The notes: generated from the sequence alone by a model not told the origin. A DNA stretch of 64,000 nucleotides from Pseudomonas baltica (GCF_031880315.1 NZ_CP134771.1:5581001-5645000), one strand, 5' to 3'; counted from the first letter of the stretch, positions 41,314-52,560 are shown. Translations and numbers: made by a program.

Positions 41314-43530
41314 TCAGAAATCGTAACCCAGGGTTGCGATCACATTGCGGCGGTTGCCGTAGAACACCGAATCCTCGTAGTAGCCCGGTTCAAAGTAGTG
41401 CTTGTCGAACAGGTTATTGGCGGTCACCGAGATTTTCGTTCCGGTCAGCCCGAGTTTGCCCAGGTCGTAGCGCAGGGTCGCGTCGGTGAGGAAGTACTGC
41501 GGGGTACGCAAGGTGTTCTGCTGGTTCTGCGAGGAGCCGACATAGCGCTCGCCGGCGCCTATGCCCAGGCCGTCCAGCGGGCCGCTGCGAACGCTGTAGT
41601 CGAGCCACAAGCTGGCGGTATGGCGCGGGATGTTGCGTGGGGTGTTGCCCTCGTAGGTGTTGTCCTTGGTGATCTCGGTGTGGGTGTAGGCGTAGGACGC
41701 GATCATGTTGAGATTTTCGTTCAGGCTGGCCTTGCCTTCGAGTTCCAGGCCCTTGGACTCGATTTCCCCGGTCTGCACCGAAAAGCCCGTGTTGACCGGG
41801 TCGGCGGTGGAGACGTTGCGTTGGGTCAGGTCGAAAGCCGACAGCGTGACCGAGGCGTTGTAGCCCTCGGGCTGGTACTTCACCCCCACTTCGAATTGCT
41901 TGCCGGTGGTGGGTTTGAACAAGTTGTTGTTGATGTCGGTGTCCGGGTTCGGCTGGAACGAGGTGCTGTAGCTGACGTACGGGGTCACGCCGTTGTCGAA
42001 CAGGTAAGCCAGGCCGATGCGGCCGGTGAATTTATGGTCGTTCTGGGTACCACTGGACTGGCTGACCGCATCCTCTTCGTGGTCACGGGCGTAATCCTGG
42101 CGGCCGCCGATGGTCAGCGCCCATCGATCGAGTTTCATCTGGTCCTGCACGTAGATGCCCACCTGCTGCATTTTCGAGCGGGTGTCACGTTGCAGCGAGT
42201 CGAACCATACCGGCGCACCGCCATAGACCGGGTTGTACAGGTCGAGGTTGTTGAAAGCGTCTTCAGGGTCGCCGTTGAGCCGGGTTTCCTCGGCCTTGTA
42301 ATGGGAATAATCGAGCCCGGTGATCAGCGTGTGGCGGATCGCTCCGGTGTTGAAGCTGCCCTGGATGTTGTTGTCCATCAGGAAGGTATTGCTACTTTTC
42401 GGCCGGTATTGCAGGCCGATGTCCTGGGTGCGGCCATCGGGGTTGAGCACCACGTCCGGGCCGCTGGAGAGGAAGCCCGCCACCGAGTGCATGTAGCGCA
42501 GGTTCTGTTGGAATTTCCAGCCATTGTCGAAATCGTGCGCGTAGATCGAGCCGATCGAGGTGGTTTCGACGTGGTAGTAGCTGCCCAGCCAGCCCAGGTT
42601 GGTGTCGGAGTCGATGTGGCCGCTGGGGCTGCGCTGGACCGTGCCGATGTACGGAAAGCTCTGTTCCGAACCGCCGGTCACGGTCTTGTTGTAGGCCGCC
42701 AGAACCGTCACGGTGTCACTGTCATTGGGCTTCCAGGTGATCGACGGGGCGATGTAGGTGCGGTTGTCTGGCGAGTGATCGACCTGGGTGCCGCTGTCGC
42801 GGCGCAGCATGACCAGGCGGCCGGTGAGGCTGCCGTCGTCCGTTAGCCGATCGTTGAGGTCGATGCCGAACTGCTGGCGACCATGGCTGCCGGCCTGGTA
42901 CTCAACGTGATGGATCGCTTCGTCCTGGGGCCGCTTGCTGGTCAGGTTGACCACGCCACCGGGCGACATCTGTCCGTAGAGTACCGACGCCGGGCCTTTG
43001 ACCACATCGATGCGCTCCAGGCCAAAAGTTTCGAAATTGGTGTCGTACTGGTTGAAGCCAGTGCGCAGGCCGTCCTGGTAGATGCCGAACAGGTTGAAGG
43101 CGCGGAAGCCACGCAGGAAGATGTCGGGCGCGCCCTGGCCCCCGGCATAGTCGATGGCGCGAATGCCGGGGGTATAGGCCACGGCGCTGTTGAAGTCCTG
43201 AACGCCGCGCTGGTCCATTTCGTCGCGGGTAATCACCGAGATGGTCTGCGGAATTTCGTTGATCGGGGTATCGGTCTTGGTGCCGGTGGTGGTGCGCTTG
43301 GCCACGTAACCCTTGACCGGGCCGTCGCCGGTTTCAACCTGCAGGGCCGCCTTAATTTCGATGTTGTCCAGGGTCAGGTCGGCATCGGCAGATCGACCAG
43401 TGCTGGCGTCGGCCGCCATCACCCAGGCTGGCGAACTGGCCAGTACCATGCCGACTCCGGCCATTTGCATGGGGCGGCGCAAGCACTGGGCCAGAATCGA
43501 AAGGGTCGAGGGGAAAACCGAAACCGCCAT
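41314..43530 (-). CDS. TonB-dependent siderophore receptor
   Basis: A 738-aa outer-membrane receptor. Signal peptide at residues about 1-40 (AGVGMVLASSPAWVMA before ADAS). The plug domain contains INEIPQTISVITRDEMDQRG, IFLRGFRAFNLFGIYQDGLR and IDVVKGPASVLYGQMSPGG. The 22-strand barrel ends in the canonical aromatic residue (VIATLGYDF). No STN signalling domain precedes the plug and no sigma/anti-sigma pair is nearby, so it is a FhuA/FoxA-type ferri-siderophore receptor without surface signalling. A Fur-like AT-rich site may lie upstream near 43580. Monocistronic with a terminator. Confidence 0.93.
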   Translation of the reverse strand: MAVSVFPSTLSILAQCLRRPMQMAGVGMVLASSPAWVMAADASTGRSADADLTLDNIEIKAALQVETGDGPVKGYVAKRTTTGTKTDTPINEIPQTISVITRDEMDQRGVQDFNSAVAYTPGIRAIDYAGGQGAPDIFLRGFRAFNLFGIYQDGLRTGFNQYDTNFETFGLERIDVVKGPASVLYGQMSPGGVVNLTSKRPQDEAIHHVEYQAGSHGRQQFGIDLNDRLTDDGSLTGRLVMLRRDSGTQVDHSPDNRTYIAPSITWKPNDSDTVTVLAAYNKTVTGGSEQSFPYIGTVQRSPSGHIDSDTNLGWLGSYYHVETTSIGSIYAHDFDNGWKFQQNLRYMHSVAGFLSSGPDVVLNPDGRTQDIGLQYRPKSSNTFLMDNNIQGSFNTGAIRHTLITGLDYSHYKAEETRLNGDPEDAFNNLDLYNPVYGGAPVWFDSLQRDTRSKMQQVGIYVQDQMKLDRWALTIGGRQDYARDHEEDAVSQSSGTQNDHKFTGRIGLAYLFDNGVTPYVSYSTSFQPNPDTDINNNLFKPTTGKQFEVGVKYQPEGYNASVTLSAFDLTQRNVSTADPVNTGFSVQTGEIESKGLELEGKASLNENLNMIASYAYTHTEITKDNTYEGNTPRNIPRHTASLWLDYSVRSGPLDGLGIGAGERYVGSSQNQQNTLRTPQYFLTDATLRYDLGKLGLTGTKISVTANNLFDKHYFEPGYYEDSVFYGNRRNVIATLGYDF

Positions 43531-43570
43531 GGTCGTTCATCCTTAAAACAATTGATAGTACGAATAATTC

Positions 43571-43595
43571 GCAATAGTAATTGATTTTAATCAAA
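43571..43595 (-). promoter_or_regulatory. Possible Fur-binding region
   Basis: AT-rich sequence about 50 nt upstream of the receptor start, with TTGATTTTAATCAA and GCAATAGTAATTG. It only partly follows the GATAAT hexamer pattern, so the call rests mainly on context. Confidence 0.35.
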
Positions 43596-43599
43596 TTGA

Positions 43600-43956
43600 A
43601 CGTATGAAAATGCGTAGGAACGATTTAAATGCAGTGCGCCGCGGTGCCTTCAGCAGCTGACGCGAAGTCCTGAGGTTAGGTTCGATCCGTAGTGGCCGTT
43701 CGGGGGGATAAAAATCGGCCACAAGGAGCCAGCACTTTGGCTCTTTTTTCGTGGCAGCGCGTGTCTGCTCCTAGCCGATTTCTGCCTGTCGTGACCGACC
43801 GAAACCCAAAGCGGACGTTCCGGGCGTTCAAGAGACAGTCAAACTGCTGGTGGCAGGGGGGTTCGGTTGATCCCACGGATCTGACTATCGGTCTGCGATG
43901 GCTGCTGGTCTTCGGTCAGCCCAAGCCATGACACTTACCAATGCCCAGTGCAGTTT
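43600..43956. other. Intergenic stretch with a dispersed-repeat copy
   Basis: No gene seen. At about 43764-43835 lies TGTCTGCTCCTAGCCGATTT followed by CTGCCTGTCGTGACCGACCG and AAACCCAAAGCGGACGTT, a diverged two-half copy of the window's dispersed repeat. GAAAACTGCACTGGGCAT-type sequence before 43956 has no recognised function. Confidence 0.5.
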
Positions 43957-45081
43957 TCATCCAAACCTGTCATTTTTATACAGAGATCGTAAGCCACTCA
44001 ATTCAATCCAGACGTTTTGTTGCCAAGAATCTGGATACCAGTCTGCGATCTGCACGTTGTTCAAATCAGACATAGGGAAGTGGGTGTTGCCCTTGATTCC
44101 GATTTCCGGCAAGTGAATCAACGTCACGTCTCCCCCGTGTTTATTGACGGTATCGCGCCATAGCCGAGCCATCTCCAGTCGGGCACGCCAGCTATCCTGG
44201 GCTGGCAGATCGACGGCGTTTTCCGGGATGTTGTCGCCATAGATGACCAGGATTGGAATTCGCGTTAGAGCAGTGAACAGCACCATCGAAACTGCCATCC
44301 CCTGAACCGTATCGAATGCACTGGGAATCGGCGTGGGTACTTCAGTTTCCGGGAAGACGAAGCTGCTTCCCGGCTCAAAAGCAACAATCGCTTTGACCTT
44401 GTTGTTCTTGATCGCGGTCAGCCATCCAGGCCCACCACCCTGGGAGTGGGTGAACAAAATGCCGGGGCCGACCTTGTCGAATATTGCTGACACGCCATCA
44501 GAAACTACGGCCATGTCGAACGGTCCGGTGTTCGGTGTCATGGCGCGGAAGAACTGCTCGCGGGTTTGCGCGTCCTGAGCGACCTGTACCCCTTTGAAGT
44601 AGTCAGGCCACAGGCCGATACGGAACTGGTTGAACCAGAGCTGCTCGTCAGGTGTAGGCTTGACCGTCGCCTCGACCATGCTGCGCCCAGCATTGCCTCG
44701 ACGCGGTTGATCGATCAGGTACACACCGAACTGACGGCGCAGAAAGAGAGTCTGGAAACCTTCACGGCCGTCAGCCGTGGTTTCCCAGGTTTTCGAGAAC
44801 TGGCCCGCGCCGTGCCACATGACGATGGGCAGTTTTCGCGCATTCACGGGGATCTGGTAAAACGTGTACGCATGGTCGCCATGGTAGGTCTGGCCATCGG
44901 GCGTCATGGGTTTGCGTGGGTTGAAGATGCCTGGAGCCGTCGTCATCGTCCCGCCAGCCGTGAAGCTGCCTTGCTGCTGAATCATCAGCGGCGCGAGAGC
45001 ACTCGATTCTTTTGAATGGCTGGCGCAGGCGGTAAGCAGGCTCAGCAGAGCAGCGGCCATTAGGTATCTTCCAGTACTCAT
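43957..45081 (-). CDS. Alpha/beta hydrolase, predicted lipoprotein
   Basis: A 374-aa protein. The N terminus is a lipoprotein signal (LLSLLTACAS, Cys at residue 19). The core is an alpha/beta hydrolase: IVMWHGAGQFSKTWE oxyanion region, VYLIDQPRRGNAGRS, nucleophile elbow THSQGG near 225, LVIYGDN near 290, and a late His in LPEIGIKGNTHFPMSD near 345. So the Ser/Asp/His triad is present. Likely anchored in the outer or inner membrane facing the periplasm. The ATG overlaps the stop of the upstream CMD-like gene by 4 nt (ATGA), so both are translated together. Last gene of the operon 43957-50432; substrate unknown. Confidence 0.88.
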   Translation of the reverse strand: MSTGRYLMAAALLSLLTACASHSKESSALAPLMIQQQGSFTAGGTMTTAPGIFNPRKPMTPDGQTYHGDHAYTFYQIPVNARKLPIVMWHGAGQFSKTWETTADGREGFQTLFLRRQFGVYLIDQPRRGNAGRSMVEATVKPTPDEQLWFNQFRIGLWPDYFKGVQVAQDAQTREQFFRAMTPNTGPFDMAVVSDGVSAIFDKVGPGILFTHSQGGGPGWLTAIKNNKVKAIVAFEPGSSFVFPETEVPTPIPSAFDTVQGMAVSMVLFTALTRIPILVIYGDNIPENAVDLPAQDSWRARLEMARLWRDTVNKHGGDVTLIHLPEIGIKGNTHFPMSDLNNVQIADWYPDSWQQNVWIELSGLRSLYKNDRFG

Positions 45082-45866
45082 GCTTCACCTTCTGACGTTG
45101 CGAGTGCTTGTGTGAGGGCGGTCCTTGCACGTTTGCCGGAGTGCTCATCTGCTTGCGTCGACAAAACTTCTGTCAGTTCGCGCAATTGTGCTGCGCTCAG
45201 CCCCACCCGCAGGCTCGCTCGCATATGCGACAACAACTGCGACTCCACGCCGGACGTTGCGGCCAAAGCCCCAACAGTCGCCAGCTCGCGGCTCTGCCAA
45301 TCAAGGTTGTCGCGCTCGAATATGTCGCCGAACAGATGGGCTTTTAGGAACTGATTGATGACAGGGGCGAAATCGAACACGGGTCCCTTTACCGGACCGC
45401 CCGAAATCCGTGTCTGATTAGCCGTACCTACGGCTACCAAGGCCTCGCCCGTGGGTATGGTACGGCTGGGTTCACGTCCGGGCGCGTCCTGGATGCCACG
45501 CTGTTTGCGCAGTTGGACCACCGTCATCAATTCATTCAGCGCATTGAGGCTGCGCGGGAAGCCGGCGTAGGCGTAAAGCTGCGTCAGGATTTCCTTCTCC
45601 TCGCTTATCGTAAGGCCTGCATCCAGGCCTTGATTAAGCGCGAGATTTAGCCTGGGCATGTCACTCGTGGCCATGAAGGCCGCTATTAACGGAATGGCTT
45701 GTTGCTTGGCTGAAAGCCCAGCCGCTGCCGGTTGTGTTCCGCTCAGTGTTTGTGACGCCAAGGCTGTTTGGGGCAATGGTGCGAATCCAAGCCCCGGACA
45801 CAGGATAATGGCCAAAGCCAGGGCGACGGGCGCACGAGTTTTGATGGCGTGATGAGTAATTGGCAT
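45078..45866 (-). CDS. Exported carboxymuconolactone decarboxylase-family protein
   Basis: A 262-aa protein with an N-terminal signal peptide (VALALAIILCPGLGFA) and two CMD/AhpD-like helical domains. The first is around residues 60-125 (ISEEKEILTQLYAYAGFPRSL). The second is around 175-250 (RELATVGALAATSGVESQLL). No CxxC redox pair of AhpD is visible, so it is of the decarboxylase-like type. Such proteins are usually cytosolic, so the signal peptide is unusual. Overlaps the hydrolase by 4 nt. Role in the operon may be detoxification or modification of a cyclic compound. Confidence 0.85.
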   Translation of the reverse strand: MPITHHAIKTRAPVALALAIILCPGLGFAPLPQTALASQTLSGTQPAAAGLSAKQQAIPLIAAFMATSDMPRLNLALNQGLDAGLTISEEKEILTQLYAYAGFPRSLNALNELMTVVQLRKQRGIQDAPGREPSRTIPTGEALVAVGTANQTRISGGPVKGPVFDFAPVINQFLKAHLFGDIFERDNLDWQSRELATVGALAATSGVESQLLSHMRASLRVGLSAAQLRELTEVLSTQADEHSGKRARTALTQALATSEGEA

Positions 45867-45925
45867 GAGTGGTCATCCTTTGCGCTTCATTGCCGAGCAC
45901 ATCCGGCTAGTTTTTACAGGTTGCT

Positions 45926-46405
45926 CTAAGGCGTTTCCCCGCCGTACTGTGCGTCTGAAACCTTGTCCATCCAGGTGACGGTTGTGCCATTTTCGGCTTC
46001 AGCAATCGCGATATGGGTCATGCCATTTGTGGCAGTCGCCCCATGCCAGTGGCGTGTATGCGGTGGAATCCACACGACGTCCCCTGGGCGAATCTCCTGA
46101 CGTGGCCCGCCTTCTTGCTGCACGTAGCCGACGCCTGCGGTGACAATGAGCGTTTGCCCAAGTGGATGGGTATGCCACGCTGTGCGAGCGCCAGGCTCAA
46201 AGGTTACCGTGCCGCCGCCGACACGCGCAGGGAGATCGCCCTTGAACAGGCCATCCACCCGAACCGAGCCTGTGAAGTATTCCTCAGGCCCTCTCGCCGA
46301 AGGTTGAGAGCCTGCACTGCTGATTCGGATTTCGTTGGCGGGCTCAGCGCAGGCTTCACCGGCCAGAAGCGATAAGGCCACAAGGGGAGCAATCAATGGT
46401 TTCAT
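45926..46405 (-). CDS. Exported cupin-domain protein
   Basis: A 159-aa protein with Sec signal peptide (IAPLVALSLLAGEACA, cleavage before EPANE) and one cupin barrel. The metal motifs appear as GARTAWHTHPLGQTLIVTAG and GDVVWIPPHTRHWHGATATN, with the conserved His, Gln/Glu and His residues. Similar small cupins occur beside CMD-like and reductase genes. ATG 46405 is used because the 12 upstream in-frame codons are not signal-like. Metal-dependent enzyme or binder in the periplasm; substrate unknown. Confidence 0.88.
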   Translation of the reverse strand: MKPLIAPLVALSLLAGEACAEPANEIRISSAGSQPSARGPEEYFTGSVRVDGLFKGDLPARVGGGTVTFEPGARTAWHTHPLGQTLIVTAGVGYVQQEGGPRQEIRPGDVVWIPPHTRHWHGATATNGMTHIAIAEAENGTTVTWMDKVSDAQYGGETP

Positions 46406-46472
46406 CAGAGATGATCCTTCATGCTGTCGGCTTGGGCGCAATTGCCCTCGCGACGAGCGGCGGGGGTGGGCG

Positions 46473-48121
<1,649 letters not shown>

Positions 48122-48124
48122 TAA

Positions 48125-48961
48125 TCAGATCTCTTCCCGAAAGTCGGTGCTGGTACTGGCGGTCTCCCATGCCGCGATCTCAGCCAATTGGCGATTCAGC
48201 GCTTGCGAGACAATCTTCACCGCGTCGCTGCCCAGCAGCAGACGTTGCGGCAACTGATCCTTGCTCAGCGTATCCACGATCAAGCGAGCGGCCCGCGTCG
48301 GATCACCGGGTTGGGTGCCGTGCATGCGGTCGTTCTCGGGGCGGCGCGGGCCTACTGTCGCGGCGTAGTCGGCAATCTCAATCTTGGCCCCTGTCAGTGA
48401 ACGCCCCGCAAAGTCGGTGCGAAACGCTCCAGGCTCGATGACCAGCACGCGGATGCCCAGCGGCTCGACCTCGGTCTTGAGCGTCAGGGTGATGCCTTCG
48501 AGGGCCATCTTTGCGGCTGAGTAATAAGCCGAGCCCGGATTCCAGAACTGCGCGCCAATCGAAGAGAAATTGACAATGGTGCCCGAGCGCCGTTCACGCA
48601 TGACCGGCAGTACCGCTTTGATCAGCGCTATGGGGCCGAACACATGAGTGGCGAACAAGTTGGCGACATCTTGTTCGTCACCTTCCTCAACGGCAGCGCG
48701 ATAGCCATAGCCCGCATTGTTGATCAACACATCAATCGGACCGAAGTGCTCCTCAGCCAGGGCAACGGTCTGCGCAATGGAAGCCTGGTCTGTCAGGTCG
48801 AGCGCAACAGCAAGGGCGCGTTCAGGGTAGGCCAGTTCGAACGCTTTTACCTTGTCGACACTGCGGGCGGTGACGATTGCATTGAAGCCTGCATCGAGCA
48901 CGGCCGTAGCAATGGCATGGCCAAGGCCCGAAGAACAACCGGTGATAAGCCAGGTAGTCAT
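48125..48961 (-). CDS. SDR-family oxidoreductase
   Basis: A 278-aa SDR with TGCSSGLG near residue 7, NNAGYGYR near 87, catalytic Ser in VNFSSIGA and YSAAKMALEG as the Tyr/Lys pair near 148. The C-terminal part beyond the core is typical of the longer SDR group (oxidoreductase next to LysR/MFS genes). Start ATG 48961 directly gives MTTWLITGCSSGLG. Cytoplasmic; substrate unknown. Second gene of the operon after the MFS exporter. Confidence 0.92.
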   Translation of the reverse strand: MTTWLITGCSSGLGHAIATAVLDAGFNAIVTARSVDKVKAFELAYPERALAVALDLTDQASIAQTVALAEEHFGPIDVLINNAGYGYRAAVEEGDEQDVANLFATHVFGPIALIKAVLPVMRERRSGTIVNFSSIGAQFWNPGSAYYSAAKMALEGITLTLKTEVEPLGIRVLVIEPGAFRTDFAGRSLTGAKIEIADYAATVGPRRPENDRMHGTQPGDPTRAARLIVDTLSKDQLPQRLLLGSDAVKIVSQALNRQLAEIAAWETASTSTDFREEI

Positions 48962-48998
48962 GTGTCTTTCCTCCGACTCAGTGTTTGTTTTGCATAAT

Positions 48999-50432
48999 TC
49001 ACGCCGCGTCAGTGGCGTCCGCTGTGTTGATAGCCTGTACCGGCACGGGGCGAGCGATGGTTGTGAGTACGACTGCCAGCGCCACTACCAGCATCACGGT
49101 TCCCGTATGGAACGCGGCGTGTATGCGGGCGATCGACAGCGCATTGCCCAACAGTCCGGCGCTCGCTGTGCCCGCTACCGCAACCAGCACACTCAAGCCC
49201 ACCGAGCTGCCTAATTGGTGTGCCACGTTCACTGCCCCTGACGCGGCTCCAGCATGTTCATGCTTGACGCCTGCGACACCCGCCGAAGTCAGCGGACTCA
49301 GGGTCAATCCTTGGCTGATACCGATTAAAAGCATGGGAAGTGCGACAGCGGTGATGTAAGGCGACCCGCTCGACGCCAAGCTGAGCCAGGCCATGCCCAG
49401 GATGCCGAATATGATCCCGACAACCATCAAACGGTTGGCGCTGACATACCTGAGCAGGCTCGGCACGGCAATGGCAAACGGCACATGCAAAATGGTGGCG
49501 GGTATGAAGGCAAGGCCACTGGCCGCTGGCCCATAGCCCTTGACCTCTTGCAGGTAGAGCGTGGAGAAAAAGAAAAAACCAACCATCGCGCCCAGGTACA
49601 GAACGCGAGTGGCGTAGGCGCCTGACCTGATCCTGCTGGAAAACAAATGAAGCGGCAGAATCGGCTTGACCGCCCGGCGCTCTATCATCACGAACAAGCC
49701 GAGCAGGATGGCTGCTCCAATCAAAGAAACGATGGTTGCCAGATCCCACCATCCATTCTGGGCTGAGCGGATGAAACCGAATACCAGTCCACCTATACCC
49801 AAGGTGGAAGTAATCGCGCCCAGCAGATCGAATTTGCCGGTATGTTTTGGCGTCTCGTCAATGTAGCGGTAGGCCGCAACGATCAGGCCGATACCCACCG
49901 GAAAATTGATGTAGAAACCTGCGCGCCAGGACACCCACTGCGCCAGTACGCCACCTACGATCAAGCCCACGGTCGCTGACGCGCCTGCGGCTGCGGCGTA
50001 GTAGGAAACCGCTCGGTTACGTTCGTGACCTTCAGCGAAATGGATCTGCAACAGCGCGAGGGTCGATGGCGCAAGTACGGCTGCGCCAATGCCTTGAATT
50101 GCACGCCATGACAGCATCCATATAGCTGAGTGGGAAGCGGCGATGGCCAGCGAAGCTACGACGAACACCGCAAGGCCAGAGACGAACATCCGTCGGCGTC
50201 CCAGAATGTCCCCGGCACGGGCGCCCAGCAGCATAAAACCACCGAACGTCAAGGTGTAAGCGCTCTGTACCCACGCGAGATTGGCTTCGCTGAAACCCAA
50301 CTGTTGATGAATCTTGGGAAGGCCGGTCAGCACCACGGATATGTCGAGCACGATCATCACATAGCTGATCAGGATGATCGCCAAGATGGCGCCCCTGTGA
50401 GTGGCCTGGGGAGGGCTTGAGTACAAGCTCAT
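48999..50432 (-). CDS. MFS transporter, DHA2 (14-TM) type
   Basis: A 477-aa efflux-type MFS protein. TM1 motif MIVLDISVVLTGLPKI, loop 2-3 GARAGDILGRRRMFVSG and the motif around VGLIVGGVLAQWVSWRAGFYIN are those of DHA2 proteins. First gene of the minus-strand operon and divergent from LysR at 50536; the 103-nt spacer holds ATAAG/CTTAT half-sites. Probable exporter for the toxic compound that the following enzymes process. Confidence 0.9.
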   Translation of the reverse strand: MSLYSSPPQATHRGAILAIILISYVMIVLDISVVLTGLPKIHQQLGFSEANLAWVQSAYTLTFGGFMLLGARAGDILGRRRMFVSGLAVFVVASLAIAASHSAIWMLSWRAIQGIGAAVLAPSTLALLQIHFAEGHERNRAVSYYAAAAGASATVGLIVGGVLAQWVSWRAGFYINFPVGIGLIVAAYRYIDETPKHTGKFDLLGAITSTLGIGGLVFGFIRSAQNGWWDLATIVSLIGAAILLGLFVMIERRAVKPILPLHLFSSRIRSGAYATRVLYLGAMVGFFFFSTLYLQEVKGYGPAASGLAFIPATILHVPFAIAVPSLLRYVSANRLMVVGIIFGILGMAWLSLASSGSPYITAVALPMLLIGISQGLTLSPLTSAGVAGVKHEHAGAASGAVNVAHQLGSSVGLSVLVAVAGTASAGLLGNALSIARIHAAFHTGTVMLVVALAVVLTTIARPVPVQAINTADATDAA

Positions 50433-50469
50433 GGTATTTCCGAAGTCCGGTGAAGGAGTTCAGACCACT

Positions 50470-50525
50470 ATAAGCTCGGTTCCCGAGTGCGATAAGATGC
50501 CATAATCCGAATGCTCTTATAAGTC
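50470..50525. promoter_or_regulatory. ATAAG/CTTAT half-sites in LysR/MFS divergent promoter
   Basis: ACTATAAGCTC, GCGATAAGATG and CTCTTATAAGTC are spaced over about 50 nt between the divergent genes. These likely form the LysR activation and repression sites. Confidence 0.4.
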
Positions 50526-50535
50526 AGGCTAATCA

Positions 50536-51429
50536 ATGGCGAACGAAAATTACAACGAGTTGGCGGCGTTCGTCATGGTCGCCCGAGAGCGCAGCTTTAC
50601 CCGAGCTGCGGCGAAGCTGAGTGTTTCGCAGTCGGCACTGAGTCAGACGGTGAGGGGGCTTGAAGAGAGACTCGGACTGCGGCTGCTCACCCGCACGACC
50701 CGAAGCGTAGCGCCAACTGAGGCGGGGACGCGCTTGTTCGACACCCTTGCGCCGCGTTTCGAGGAGATTGCTCAGGAACTCGCCTCCCTGAGTCTGCTGC
50801 GCGACAAGCCGTCAGGGACCATCCGCATCAATGCGGGCGAACACCCGGCCATTTCGGTTCTTCAGCCAGCGCTACGCAAGCTTGTGCCAGATAACCCAGA
50901 CCTTCGGGTGGAGATCATCGTCGACTATGGGCTCACCGATATCGTGGCTCAGGGCTTTGACGCGGGAGTGCGAATGGGCAACCAAGTGGCCAAGGACATG
51001 ATTGCGGTACGTATCGGCCCCGATCTACGCATGGCCATTGTCGGCGCCCCAGAATACTTTTCTCGTTACGGGGTCCCGCGAACACCCCAGGACCTTACGA
51101 CGCACAATTGCATCGGGATCCGGTTGCCAACGTATGGCGGCATTCCTCCTTGGTCACTCGACAAAGATGGCCATGAATTCAACGTGCGCGTTGAAGGACA
51201 ACTCGTATTCAACAACATCAGCCTTCGTCTGAACTCAGCCCTGGATGGATTAGGTCTTGCCTATCTTCCAGAAGATCAGGTGCTTGCGGATCTCGACGCC
51301 GGGCGGCTGGTTCGGGTTATGGAGGATTGGTGCGAGCCATTCCCGGGCTATCACCTCTATTACCCTAGTCGTCGTAATGCATCCTCAGCCTTCACTCTGC
51401 TGGTTGAGACTTTGCGTTATCTCGAGTGA
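50536..51429 (+). CDS. LysR-family transcriptional regulator
   Basis: A 297-aa LysR protein. HTH residues about 5-64 (FVMVARERSFTRAAAKLSVS, RLGLRLLTRTTRSVAPT). Effector domain from about 90 (GTIRINAGEHPAISVLQPAL, RMGNQVAKDMIAVRIG). Divergent from the MFS-SDR-flavodoxin-AKR-cupin-CMD-hydrolase operon, and its likely regulator. Belongs to the CrgA-type group whose members often answer to electrophiles or aromatic compounds, but this is by analogy. Confidence 0.92.
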   Translation: MANENYNELAAFVMVARERSFTRAAAKLSVSQSALSQTVRGLEERLGLRLLTRTTRSVAPTEAGTRLFDTLAPRFEEIAQELASLSLLRDKPSGTIRINAGEHPAISVLQPALRKLVPDNPDLRVEIIVDYGLTDIVAQGFDAGVRMGNQVAKDMIAVRIGPDLRMAIVGAPEYFSRYGVPRTPQDLTTHNCIGIRLPTYGGIPPWSLDKDGHEFNVRVEGQLVFNNISLRLNSALDGLGLAYLPEDQVLADLDAGRLVRVMEDWCEPFPGYHLYYPSRRNASSAFTLLVETLRYLE

Positions 51430-51504
51430 GTCTCGTGGATCTGGCAAGGGCGACAGCAGCAGTCCGCATTTCACAGCCTGAAGGAAGTGACGCCAGCGTC
51501 CGCT

Positions 51505-51828
51505 TCAGCCGATTGCTGCCGGTGAAGCTCGCGTCCAGACTCGGTACATGAGCTGAGCAGCTTGAGAGTGCTGTGGACGACGATGGCAACTCAAACACCA
51601 GACAACCCCTGTTACCAGGAGTGCGATGGGCGCCATTTCATAGGTATCGGGTAACCGCTGTTCCCATAGAAAACCAAACACCAGCGCCGCCAGCGTCTCG
51701 ATCACAAGCACCTGCCCGCTGAGCGCCAGCGGCAGAAGTCGGCTCGCCTGATTCCAGCACGCGCCACCCACGACTGAACAGAGAAGGGCAACTCCCCCTG
51801 CCACGAGGAAGAGAGGATCAGGCGGCTA
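51505..51828 (-). pseudogene. C-terminal stump of a DMT (EamA) transporter
   Basis: The minus strand reads LFLVAGGVALLCSVVGGACW, NQASRLLPLALSGQVLVIET and VFGFLWEQRLPD up to a stop at 51505. This is the last EamA repeat of a DMT transporter. An in-frame TAG stop lies just upstream near 51826 and nothing of the first repeat is found, so the gene is a 5'-truncated remnant. Confidence 0.7.
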
Positions 51829-51923
51829 GTGAAGAGTGTGGGCTGGCATTCCATCGCATGCATCCTTTGCAAATGCTGTCCGGGGAGACGTTACTCTGTC
51901 AGACAATAAGCCAGGTTGTCGAC

Positions 51924-51995
51924 TGGTTGCTTCTGACGGGTTGCAGCCGGTGGTGATAGGCAGCAATCGACCAATAGCAGCCATTGGTAGCAGGT
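51924..51995. repeat. Copy of dispersed repeat, both halves
   Basis: ACTGGTTGCTTCTGACGGGT followed by TTGCAGCCGGTGGTGATAGG and CAGCAATCGACCAATAGCAG. This is the most complete two-half copy in the window, intergenic. Confidence 0.65.
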
Positions 51996-52039
51996 TGAAC
52001 TTGGCTAAAACGGTGTTTGAAAAGCCAGGCCCCTTTAGT

Positions 52040-52489
52040 CTAGTCGCTGCTGCTACCCATCAGAATCCATCGTTTACCATGGGCAGTAATATCGAACGAG
52101 AATTCCCAAAACACTGGATACGCAGGATGGCCTTTTGTTAGCCAAAATGAAGTGATGGCGCTGGCTTGGTCAATGTTCACATAGGCGAATAGCGTCTCTA
52201 ACAGGATGAGAATTTCTGAGCGTTTCTCCGCTAGATCTATTGGACCATAACCACCATCACCCAAATGCAGCATGTGCTCTGTGATCTCCCTGCGAGCTTC
52301 GCTTGCCGTTACGCAAGACTTGCTACCAATGATTACGTCATTGCCAACGGCATGGAACAGCTGCGCCTCAAGTGTTTTGCTTAGGCCAAAAGGTCCATAG
52401 GTGTTTATCCAGACGGCATAATTGAATCCGTACAAGAGATGCTCAAGCCTGAGGATTTCGTCTGAACGGGTATCTTGCACTATACGCAT
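52040..52489 (-). CDS. Hypothetical protein, immunity-like
   Basis: A 149-aa soluble protein. Start ATG 52489 follows GGAG by 5 nt. Visible pattern: LYGFNYAVWINTYGPFGLSK at the front and WLTKGHPAYPVFWEFSFDI near the end, closing with ILMGSSSD. I recognise it only as a conserved hypothetical type; the size, acidity and location next to two other small unassigned genes resemble orphan immunity genes of polymorphic toxin systems. No toxin gene is present in the window. Lower GC than the surrounding regions suggests acquisition. Confidence 0.55.
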   Translation of the reverse strand: MRIVQDTRSDEILRLEHLLYGFNYAVWINTYGPFGLSKTLEAQLFHAVGNDVIIGSKSCVTASEARREITEHMLHLGDGGYGPIDLAEKRSEILILLETLFAYVNIDQASAITSFWLTKGHPAYPVFWEFSFDITAHGKRWILMGSSSD

Positions 52490-52560
52490 TGTGGCTCCAT
52501 CGCTTAACATTTTGGCTGATATTGTGACGTAAAACGCCGTTGCGAACACGTTTGGGAAGA

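Noticed and set aside
41398..42846. Long plus-strand open frame of about 480 codons opposite the TonB receptor
   Set aside because: It is antisense to an unmistakable receptor gene, rich in Val/Gly/Arg as expected for a shadow of GC-rich coding DNA, with no ribosome binding site or family resemblance.
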